Of a stretch of 64,000 nt of DNA, positions 54,899 to 64,000 are shown in pieces. The DNA lies in NCBI RefSeq assembly GCF_031143425.1, contig NC_090439.1, positions 640,647,465 to 640,711,464 on the forward strand, in the 5' to 3' direction. Position numbers and translations under genes: made by a program. The notes below the pieces were generated by a model. That model saw only the letters and a program-made list of their open reading frames with translations, was not told where the DNA came from and did not search any database. The stretch is from Pleurodeles waltl. Taxonomy: Eukaryota; Chordata; Amphibia; Caudata; Salamandridae. Position 1 is the first letter of the stretch, and every line of letters starts with the position of its first letter.

Positions 54899-56483
54899 GT
54901 CCTTTAATGATTCAATTATTAGTCCTTCAATTGATTTGCTGTAGGTGGTACTACAGTTGGCAAGGAGATCAGGAGCTGCAGTGGGTCATGGTCACTTTTT
55001 AAACTTTGCACTACAGACATGTCTGAGTTGAGGTGCCATGACTCAAGGTTCAATATGAGATAATCATTAGTGCTTTTTTATTTGCCCAATCTAAATGTGT
55101 ATTTTCAAGGATCATCTGATAAAGTGTAACCACCCTGTTTAGTGGAATATGTGATCAAATGCATCACAATTGGAGGACTAAAGAAAACCTCTCCATATGT
55201 GCCTTTGCCAAATGCTGCTCAGTCACCGAAAAAAGCTCAGAATACCAAATAATGCAGGTAGTGGAAAGTTTCTCCATCATCAACTGCATAATGTAAATAA
55301 GCATCTGCAACAACGATAGTCCTTTCCTTGTAGACACAGTATCAGCAAAAGGCAAAATGTTTTTGCGAACCATGTGTAGCATCAGTAAAGAAATAAAAAT
55401 AGCTATGCTGATGTGGCCACTGTTGCTAGGTGCATCACTCAGCTGTCACGTATAACGTATACGCTGTTGTGCAGACCAGTACATGCCTTATGACATTTGC
55501 ATGCACATGTCATCACACATTCATGTGCCCACAGAATGACGTTGGACCATGGATGCCACTGAGATCAGTAATTTTAAAAAAAACTTAATCGTAAGTATGC
55601 AGAATTGCTTTTAATCTAGCAAGGCACCTAGCAACAAATGGCAGCTGCTAGAGTCTCCAAAAAAATTAAAGTTAAAGGACCACGCTCGGGGGGTGCAACA
55701 GAGGAGCGGGTGAGTTAAGCAAAGGATAGCGGGTGAGTGTGGAAAGGGAGCTCTGGAGAAATGAGAAAGCGCTTGTTAGGTCCCAGCAGCAAATGAGGAG
55801 TAGCGGAATCTACCCAGACAGAGTTTTATATTGCTGCATTCCTGTAAGCGAGGTGGAATAAGCACAGAAGGGGCCTGGACACATCTCAGGAAGAGGGAGA
55901 TGGGTTTGATAATTGAATCATAAAGAGTCGGGTTGAGGGCCCAGGATTAACTTTTGATGCACATCACTGTGGCTGACATCCAGGTGTGAACCCTGGTCAC
56001 TCCCATGAAACTTGATTCGAGGGATTTAGCTTCAGAGTCTTGCCAGCTGTGATAGGCATCCTTCTGGGGAAGTATAAAGGGCAGAGATGTCCACTTCAAA
56101 GAAGCTGAACCACAACATAAACTTCAAAGGTCCAGATCCAAAATTATATTTTGTGTCTTGAAAAGAACTATAAGTAGGGAAGTTTGACACCCTCAACTTT
56201 GTCATCTGCCAAGCAGCCACCTGGGATGCCTAAGGAGGGGAAGCTCTGCATGACTTCTGCCTGTGACCAGGACTAGAGGCACAGTCTGCTACTCTCCATG
56301 CTGGATGAGGGGACATCACCTAGGGAAACCAAGACCACTTGCCCTGGAGTCTAGAGCACCAGTACCTGCCTGCTTGCCAAGACCTCTGTGTCCATAAGGG
56401 AGAGTAGCATGTTGGAGGAAGTGGGATCCAGAGATGATCCCAGGTGTGTAGGGCTCCTGAGCGAGGTGTGAGGAGCAGTGCTT
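54899..56483. other. No gene recognised
   Basis: AT-rich to mixed DNA. The segments 55700-55860 and 55980-56330 look like old LTR-type interspersed sequence (GAGACTTTGGAA-like words, no frame). Nothing can be classified with confidence. Confidence 0.4.
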
Positions 56484-56845
56484 CATTGATCAGGCTGTTG
56501 TTCACGTGCCACGTTGAGAAGCTTGGTGACCTCGTATGCCATGATGGGCCACAGTGCCACAAGGACAGTGCTGCATTGATCAGGCCATTGATCATGTGCA
56601 GCAGTGGGGACGTTTGGCAACCCTGTATGCCAGGAGGAGCCACGTGCACCAAGATCAAGTGCCGCATCAGTTGAGCCATTGACCATATGCAGCGAGGTAA
56701 AAGTTTGATGACCTATATGTCAGGAGGGGCTGCTGCGTGCCAAGCAACTGTGTGGCATCAATTTGACCATTGCCCATGTATGGGAAGTTGCCATGACCCA
56801 TAGCCAGGAGGGGCCACAGGAGAGGCAACCTTGCTGTAGCGTGAC
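56484..56845 (+). repeat. ~91-bp degenerate tandem repeat, four units
   Basis: CAT(T/C)GATCAGGC-like unit starts lie at 56484, 56574, 56665 and 56756, giving periods of 90, 91 and 91 bp. Each unit has a CCATTGACCATGTGCAG-like centre and a TATGCCAGGAGGGGCCAC-like end. Divergence between units is high, so it is old. Minus-strand frames reading WPDQCST/HGQW are by-products. Confidence 0.8.
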
Positions 56846-59037
56846 CTGACATTGAGGTTCGTTGGAGGGACCCTGTATGAGAGAGAGGATGCTCAAAGCC
56901 TCAGGGTTGGAGGTCCGGGTAGTTGTCCATGACCCAAAACTGCTGCTATGACCAAGATATGAGGGGTTAGGTATCTGAGCAGACCCAAGGACAGAGAGTA
57001 TGCAGTTGGAGCCCAGCCAGAGCAAGGAGACTGCCTCCAACCCTGAGCAAGGAAGGAACAGAACGTATTGTGTGTGGCTGGAGCCGGAGCAAAGAACACC
57101 GTCAGGATGCTGGTAAGCACGGCTCAGGAGAGACAGCTGGCGTTTGAATGCGTGCAGTCCACCTTTGCCAATCCTGGCCAGGACCTCACTGCACCATTTC
57201 CAGGTTTCGTACTGCTAGAGCGGGTAAGCTGAGAACTGACCCTTCTGGGCCCAAGGAATATACTGTCTTTGGTCGCTACAACCCTACTTGCCTTTAAGAG
57301 GCTAAACCTTACTAACTGAGTCCTAGAGGGGGATACCTCGTTAGCAGGACATAATTAATTTACATTCCCTGGATGTGGCTGCATGTGGATGGGGAATAAC
57401 AGCACTCCTGGGAATTGGGTAGTCAGGGAATGACCTGACAAGAGTGTGCCTACCTCAAGGGGTAACTGTGTTATTGCTTTTTGATTGTTGTTTACCTTTG
57501 CATGTATAGAATTAGATTTAAATTACTTCTTTTATACAAAAAAAGCATTTGACTGGACACTGATTTACCATGTGTGTTGTACATTGAGCTATGAGTTGTG
57601 TTCACAAATCTGTATCTACACTTCCCTCTGAGGAAGCCTTGACTACTCGTGAGACGCCACCTAACTGAAAGTCAGGTGCAGAAAAGGGTGCTTGACCCAG
57701 TTGAGCAGGATCCATAGTAGTATGGGCCCCAGGATATCATTAGTAAAAAGCCTCAACCTCCTCAGTTGGGCCCAGTAGCCCCAGCTTGCCCCGTGGCCCT
57801 CTGAACGGGGTTCTGATAAGTTCTCTTTCAGCAATTAATGTTGGCTATGAGGAAGCCAGGGTCATCCTTTCAACATTATTTGAGTTCTCAGGATCTCATA
57901 TAGTCTGCAAAATGTTTGGTAGACAATATTGAGTTCATTTAATGGGCACCTGGCAGCCTTACTAGAGAGGCCAATGTGACTTTGGCTTTGTCAGAAGAGA
58001 GGCTAGGAAAACTGCTGGCTGCCTCAGCAGCAAAAGAGACAGAGCTCCATACACAGAATAACTAAGGACACTGTAATTATCTTAGCAGAGAGGTGATGGA
58101 AACTGTTGCTGCCTCGGCAAAGAGGCCAAGGAAACTGCACCAATATGGCTGCTTCAACAGCCAAAGGAAGAGAGCAACGTACAAGTAAGGTGATTTGAGT
58201 TTCCCAGTCCTAGGCTGGGTGGGGTATGTGCTTGCCCTGAGAGGTACCCAGATCAGCTCTACTGGTGAGAGAGTGTTTCGGAAGACAACCTGTTCTATTT
58301 TGGCACAACCCAAATTCACCAGTGAGGTCGATAGGCACCACTTGAGCTGTGCCGCTATTAACGAGAAATCACCTCATGTACCTGTGTCAAAGAAACAAAC
58401 CCTAGTTCACAGGAAAGGGACCACTTGTCTCTAAAGCAAGTGAGAAAATCTTCACCCCAACCCCACAACGTCCCCCTCAGTACTAGTTTGGTAGTAAAAA
58501 AACAGCTATTAATTGTGGACAATTTAGTCTCTAAGTATTCTGGGCACTTATGCCACTGCATCTGCTGCACTATCAATAGCTATGCCCATGATCCACCTAC
58601 CCCACCTTCTCCAGTTTATATACTCCATGCTGAGACTAATTACCAGAGATATTCCGACTAAGGTATGTAGTCCCACCTTTGTCAGGAAGTGCTAGGGGTA
58701 CAGGCATTCACTTGTAAACAGCACCACTGCCTGTCATGTGTTAACTTAGAAGCTTAACCAGTCCTGTTATTTAGGTCTGGATTGACAGCACAGCTATCAA
58801 CAGATCTTATATGATAAAAGTTTTCAGAAACACTACTATGAGTACGGCCTAGGCTCCATTTACAAGTTGCTTGCACTAAGTACAGCGTTTGATTGCGCAC
58901 AAGTTATGTTCTGCCACTGATAAAGTGTGCCTATACTGAGCATTTTCCTTTGTTAGAAAGCTTATGCTCAGTACAGCCAGTGATCAAGGCTACAGGCCTG
59001 ATCTGGTTGTAATGAACATTTATGATAAAGACAGTGA
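56846..59037. other. No gene recognised; probable LTR remnant 57140-57830
   Basis: 57530-57700 (AAAAGCATTTGACTGGACAC, then GAGGAAGCCTTGACTACTCG) resembles the 3' part of LTR families A-D, where a short AAATA run precedes TTAGCCTGACTGCT, so an LTR fragment is likely. At 57970-58160 a loose two-fold repeat of GAGAGG...GGAAACTG...GCTGCCTC occurs. No coding region is supported. Confidence 0.4.
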
Positions 59038-59715
59038 GGGCCAGTTGTAGGAAGCCTTTTGCGCGTCGCAAACTGCGAAAAACGCAGTTTGCCACGCGCA
59101 AAAGGCCAAACGCGATGCACAACCGCAAATTGCGAGTCGGTACCGACTCGCAATTTGAGGCTGCAACTCGCAAATAGGAAGGAGTGTTCCCTTCCTATTT
59201 GCGACCGCATCGCCATGCTGAGTTGCTTTGTGACCGCGAATGCGGTCGCAAACCAACTCGCAGTTACCATCCACAAAAGGGAAGGGGTCCCCATGGGACC
59301 CCTTCCCCTTTGTGAATGCCCCAAAAAATATTTTTTTCAGAGCAGGCAGTGGTCCTATGGACCACTGCCTGCTCTGAAAAAAACGAAACCAAATGGTTTC
59401 GGAAGTTTTTCTTTTTGCAGCTCGTTTTCCTTTAAGGAAAACAGGCTGCAAAAAGAAAAAAAAAACTGCTTTATTAAAAAAGCAGTCACAGACATGGTGG
59501 TCTACTGTCTCCAGCAGGCCACCATCCCTGTGAGTGCATGGACTCGCAATGGGGTTGCAAACTGCGACCCACCTCATTAATATTCATGATGTGGGTCTTT
59601 GCGACCCCATAGCGAGTTGCAGAAGGTGTCTGAGACATTTTGCGAGTTGCAAATTGCGAGTCGCTATGACTCGCAATTTGCAAGTCGCAAAATGTTTGTT
59701 TGCTACATCTGGCCC
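59038..59715. mobile_element. Foldback element: chain of eleven hairpins with terminal repeats
   Basis: The ends are GGGCCAGTTGTAGGAA (59038) and, reverse-complemented, GGGCCAGATGTAGCAAA (59715). Between them lie back-to-back stems: 59057-59077/59083-59103; 59126-59141/59142-59157 (perfect 32-bp palindrome); 59168-59181/59191-59204 (14 bp, perfect); 59221-59237/59240-59256; 59272-59291/59295-59314; 59332-59355/59359-59382 (24 bp, perfect, loop TAT); 59384-59390/59395-59401; 59406-59432/59434-59460; 59465-59472/59479-59486; about 59549-59572/59591-59609; 59638-59662/59668-59692. No target duplication was found. Open frames on both strands follow from the palindromes and code for nothing. Confidence 0.85.
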
Positions 59716-60051
59716 AAAACCTGGTGTATTTATTGTGAAAAATGTTTGTTAAACTCCATTTCCATGTGATAGTGGGTTGTTAATACTCTGTATTAAAGTC
59801 TTACGGCTACTTACACTGACAAACCTTGGGGATAGAGTATTTTCACTGTGATAAGCCTTGCTACACCCTTTTAGGTGAGAGTAGTAGGAGTAGATATTGG
59901 GGTATTTTGTTTAGCCCTGTGTAATTAGGTATATATTTGTAATTGTATGACTGTCCACTTTGTGGAAAAGCTTACATTTAATACAGTAGGGCTGAGTGCT
60001 TATGGTTAAAAGCCTATGATAAAAGCTATAGAAATTATTGGAAAGACTATG
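59716..60051. other. No gene recognised
   Basis: AT-rich sequence between two palindromic elements, with no open frame or classified repeat. Confidence 0.4.
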
Positions 60052-60215
60052 GGCCTGATTTAGATTCTTGCAGAGGGAATACTCCGTCACAAACCTGACG
60101 GATATCCGGTCCGCCATATTACGATCTCCATAGGATTAAATGGGATCGTAATACGGTGGACAGGATGTCTGTCACAATTGAGACAACGTATTGCCGCCAT
60201 GCTAATCGGGCTGTA
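60052..60215. mobile_element. Palindromic MITE-like element
   Basis: Starts near GGGCCTGATTTAGAT (60053). Arms 60109-60126 and 60144-60161 are inverted copies with two mismatches around TCCATAGGATTAAATGG, and an outer GACGGATATCC/GGATGTC pair extends the stem. The layout (GGGCC terminus, CCGCC words) is like the small Harbinger-type elements here. Right end not resolved. Confidence 0.5.
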
Positions 60216-61007
60216 GCCTGTGTGTAGAGTGAAGTTGGTGATCCTATATGCCAGGTAGTGTTGAAGTGAAGATTGCTGCCAAGCCGATTGTACCAATGAT
60301 TACATCTTCTTGCATGATAATGCTGTTTTCTTCCAGGCTCTGTAAGACAGTTTCCCTCCCCTTTTGAGAGGTGGCCATTTGTTGCCCGATCATTGTAATT
60401 TGAGGATCAAATCAGCAAATGACTGAAATCCTCTTAAATTATTAACTGTTCTTGACTCAGATTAGCATGGAATCGTGGTATCTCCCTGAAAAGACAATGC
60501 ATTTCAATGTTGCTCTGGTGATCTTATGCATTTGTAAAGCCTGGTGGTACAAACAAAATCCCTTTATTAATGAGTGAGATCTCTCTCTTTCGTTTGTGTT
60601 AGGAGATAATCTGATTATTGGTGCTTGTCAATTATCATTGACATGATATCTGGAATAGTCTGAGAACACCATATTGAGCATCTTGCTACTTCTCTATTTT
60701 CACAGATAAGAGTCCCTTCACTCATGTTATAATGGTGTGTAACAATGAACACATCATGTTTGGTCATCTCCTGTCTTACCACTGAAGCTCCAAGAGTTTC
60801 TTCATTCTGAGCCTTGAGAGCTGTCTCCCAGGAACAGTGACATACAAAGCTTGTGAGTGGTTGTTGTCCACTCACTCTTGCACTTTGCACATAAGCATTC
60901 GTACCTTTTAAGATGCATTTCCTTTAATCAACAATTATTTTCTAACTATGCATAAAGGAGGCACTATTTGTCCTTGTTTATGTGTACCAAAATACTGTGA
61001 GAGGTAC
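60216..61007. other. No gene recognised
   Basis: The 91-codon minus-strand frame (60890-60615) has no recognisable domain; no repeats were classified. Confidence 0.4.
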
Positions 61008-61012
61008 ACTTG

Positions 61013-62860
61013 TGTTAGAGGCTGGGTATTGGTTGGGGTAAGTACACACCTACCACTAGCAAAACACCCCGAACACAGGGTTATGCCCAGTCAGAGTCTC
61101 ACAAAGTAGCCCCTGGCTCAATTCTGGTAGCTTGGCAGCGAGCAGTCAGGCTTAACTTGGGAGATAGGTATGTAAAGCATTTAAATACACCAATACAGTA
61201 AATAAGTAAGACACAACACACAATAATAATTCAACACCAATTAAAAAAATAGTAAATATTTTTGTCTTTAAAATGACACCAAAACAACAAAAATCCAATG
61301 TAGGGAACCAGAGAGATTAATTTTTAAAGATCAAAAGTAACTAGAGCTTTGAAGTCACCAGCACTTAGAGGGAAGGTTGCATTAGACCGGGACAAAGTCA
61401 GGAGTTCCAGCCCAATGCAATGTAGCACTTTACAGTTACTTCCAGAAGTGTTTCTTGATGCAGGAAAGTGGTCCACAATGCCAATTCAAGGTTCCAAAAT
61501 CCCTGAGTTGCTCTTTCGGATGTTGGGGCTACAGTGCCCACAATGCACCTGGCCATATCCTTGCAAGGCCACTAGACACACTCCAGGCTTGGGGACTTTT
61601 GTGGAAGTTTGAGGCAAGAAAGTGATCCACAACCGCAATCCAAGTTTTCAGAATCTCTGATTTTCTCCTTTGCACGTTGGGACTACAGTTCTCACAATGC
61701 ACCTGGCCATATCCTTGCAAAGCCACTGGACACCCTCCAGGCTTGGGGACTTTTGTGGAAATTTGATGCAAGAAAGTGAGCCACAACCCCAATCCAAGGT
61801 TTCAGAATCCTTGATTTTCTCCTTTGGACATTGGGACTACAATTCTTAAAATGCACCTGCCCCAATCCTTGCAAGTCCACTGGGCACACTCCAGGCTGGG
61901 GACTTTTGTGAAAGTTGGTGCAGGGAAGCTCTTTTATCCTGTTGCTTTCAGGGAGACCACTCATAAGTCCTTTTTGAAGCAAGGCAAAGTCCTTTGGGCT
62001 GTGGTTCAGTGAGCAACAGGCACAGTGCAGACCTCTGTGTTGCATACCAGGGTTTAAGCAGGGCAGTTCTTCTTGTGGTTTCAGGCAGCAGATCTTAATT
62101 TCCATGCCTATCAGCCACCTTTATTCCATCATCTTCGGGGACAGTCAGTGGACACTCCTGTCCAATGAGCTGCAGGGCATCACCCAGAGGTATGACAAGT
62201 GTGGCATCTTCTCGTCCCTCCAGATGGAGGATTTCTCTCCAGAGGCGCAAGATCTGGTTGTGCCAACCCCCAGGGCTCATTTCCATCAACTCCTCCTCTG
62301 GACATCTGAAAATGTCTTACATATGCCTACTATCTATCTGTGGGGTATAAAAGTGAGAGGGCAGGCCTGACTGAATTCACCAGGACACTTATCACCTAAT
62401 CTAGGCAGCCTGTCTAATCCTGTTAGCACTGTCCGATCAGGAGATAACCGTAACAGGCTGGAATTTGTTTTACAAAAAAGAAAGTCTTATAACTTATTTT
62501 CTTATGTTATGGTAAATTTGACAATGGCAAATCATAGCATTTATCATTAACACTCATTTAAGCCCACTTATGATATTTTTATGTTTTTCCTAGCCATACT
62601 TAGGCGTATGAAATATATTTCCTTTATAGCCTACGGAGCTGACTTTCTACAATGGGGGAAAATGAAAAGGTGCAGTTTGTCCCCCACCAGAGCAAATAAA
62701 ACATATTTTATAACACCTCTACTTATAGGTACATGGCACCCCACCCCTGAGGCATCTAGGGGAGACCTTGGGGGTGACATATATGTACAAATATGGTAGA
62801 TTAATACTATGGAAGTACCTTTAATTCTTAAGTCGAATTTGCATAAATTTTACTTTTGAA
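61013..62860 (-). mobile_element. LTR 'E' (family A), minus strand, cut by a piggyBac-like copy
   Basis: The complement of the LTR 3' terminus (TGTTAGAGGCTGGGTATTGG) starts at 61013. The complement of the GCCAAGCTACC...GACTGCTCGC...TTAAGCCTGACTGCT landmark lies at 61120-61160. The TCACCCCCAAGG block appears reversed near 62770. The copy stops at 62860, where the leader of a piggyBac-like element begins, so the LTR 5' part must lie outside the window. Confidence 0.7.
61464..61925 (+). repeat. 154-bp tandem repeat, three units, within LTR E
   Basis: GGGGACTTTTGTG starts at about 61591, 61745 and 61898, and the unit start GAAAGTG(G/A)(T/G)CCACAA lies at 61464, 61618 and 61772. Periods are 154, 154 and 153 bp. 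The complete LTR C does not show this expansion. Confidence 0.85.
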
Positions 62861-64000
62861 CCCCTTAGCAGCCAGGCCTCTTCCCCTCCTGTGCCGAGCC
62901 TTCTTTTGGCTATTTGGGGCAGTTTGCACTTAGGGCCTCATAATGTTTTGTCCGCATAAGCTGTCCATGCCAAATTTGCATCCTTTTTTTCCAACATCCT
63001 AGGGATTCTAGAGGTTCCCCTGGAAGTGACCAAGAAATTAGCCAACATGCAGCAAAAATTTTGTTTTTTTCAAAACAATGGGAAAAAAGGGATGCAGAAG
63101 AAGACTTGTGTTTTTTTTCCCCTGACAATGTCATCAACAAAGGGTTTATGGTGCTAAAATCCCCAGCTTTCAGGAACAGGCAGACTTGAATCAGAAAAAC
63201 ACATTTTTCAACACAATTTTTGCATTTTACTGGGGCATACCCCATTTTTACTATTTGTTTCTGCTTAGAGTCTGCTTCCAGTTAATGACAGAAATGGGTG
63301 TGAAACTAATGCTGGATCCCTGACAGCTAAACATTTTCTGAAAAATAGACAAAATTTGTGTAGACCCTACAAAGTTTTCCTACAGAAAATAACAGCTGAA
63401 ATTAAAAAATATTGAAATTGAGGTGAAAAAAACAGCCATTTTTTAAAGCAATATACTGTTACCTCTGCTGGACTCTTCTGGTTGCAGGATATGTAGGGCT
63501 TGTAGGTTGATCAAGAACTCTAGGTACCCATAGCCAATAAAGGAGCTGCACCTTGCAATGGGTTTTCATTCTATACTGGGTATACAACAATTTATTTGCT
63601 GAAATGTAAAGGCTGAAACATAGGTATCAAGAAAACCATTGTACTTCCAAAATGGGCACAAGATAAGGTGTTGAGAACAAGTGGTTATTTGCACACCTCT
63701 GAATTCCGGGGCGCTCATACTAGCATGTGAATTACAGGGCATTTCTCAATTAGATGTCTTTTTTACACACTGTCTTACATTTGGAAGGAAAAAATGTAGA
63801 GAAAGACTAGGGACAATAACACTTGTTTTGCTATTCTGTGTGCCCCCAAGTCTCCCAATACCAATTGTACCTCGCTTGCGTGGGTAGGCCTAATGCTTGC
63901 GACAGGAAACGCAACATGGACACACCAAATTTTTACATTGAAATCTGACGTGTTTTTTGCAAAGTGCCAAGCTGTGTATTTTGGCCTCTAGCTCAGCCGG
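62861..64000. mobile_element. Second piggyBac-like element, left part (runs off the window)
   Basis: Begins CCCCTTAGCAGCCAGGCC after TGAA (62857-62860), a probable one-base decay of TTAA. It is collinear with 28894-30100, including the GGCTATTTGGGG, TTTCCAACATCCTAGGGATTC and TGGGTGTGAAAC words and the first ~375-bp unit start near 63851. A few deletions separate the two, for example about 30 bp after 63350. No coding sequence. Confidence 0.75.

Noticed and set aside
59020..59580. Two long opposing frames (185 and 173 codons)
   Set aside because: Both are created by palindromes, and the peptides mirror each other.
1..64000. tRNA, rRNA or snRNA genes
   Set aside because: No A/B box pair with a cloverleaf and no rRNA-like sequence was noticed; a covariance-model scan would be needed to exclude small ones.

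Overview
The window reads as non-coding, repeat-saturated DNA from a very large vertebrate genome, most likely a salamander and probably a newt (Pleurodeles-type). The grounds are the mix of element classes (DIRS tyrosine-recombinase elements, L2-like LINEs, Penelope with GIY-YIG, giant LTRs, piggyBac-like TTAA elements) and above all two roughly 8-kb Harbinger transposons; Harbinger expansion is a reported feature of newt genomes. I found no host gene, tRNA, rRNA or CRISPR array. Every recognisable coding region belongs to a mobile element and every one carries at least one visible lesion. The species call is inference from repeat content.

Layout. 1-1600: 3' part of a DIRS element (RT-RNase H tail, broken tyrosine recombinase, terminal inverted repeat). 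1739-5488: short non-autonomous Harbinger-type element with TAA target duplications, split by an L2-like LINE on the minus strand (2170-5255). 5489-12350: old unique-looking DNA with L2/CR1 relics. 12353-22685: a solo LTR (LTR A, 5-bp duplication GTAGT) split by Harbinger-1 (14251-22364). 22691-27400: no gene seen. About 27400-37116: a second LTR of the same family (LTR B, minus), split at a TTAA by a piggyBac-like insertion (28894-36846). That insertion holds a ~375-bp tandem array, a Penelope retroelement and a chain of ten hairpins. 39441-41699: intact solo LTR C (duplication CTTGT). 42050-43190: LINE RT relic. 43280-45290: another LTR family. 45407-46300: Harbinger-type terminal fragment. 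46383-54895: Harbinger-2 with perfect TTA duplications. 56484-56845: 91-bp tandem repeat. 59038-59715: a second, unrelated hairpin chain with its own terminal repeats. 61013-62860: LTR E (minus), interrupted by another piggyBac-like copy that runs off the window.

How the parts work together. Both Harbinger copies carry the same three-gene cassette: a DDE transposase with one ~100-bp intron on the plus strand, flanked by two different minus-strand Myb/SANT-like DNA-binding genes. The first Myb-like gene and the transposase are divergent and share a 0.45-kb intergenic space. In this superfamily the Myb-like protein is known to help the transposase reach the nucleus and bind the ends. Comparing the copies shows which lesions are private. 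Harbinger-1 has lost the second catalytic Asp and two splice donors; Harbinger-2 keeps the catalytic triad, with one frameshift in a C-run. The nesting gives relative ages: LTRs first, then Harbinger-1 and piggyBac-like elements, then Penelope inside the latter.

Coordinates of exons and element ends were read by eye. Where I say a boundary is approximate, expect errors of tens of bases.
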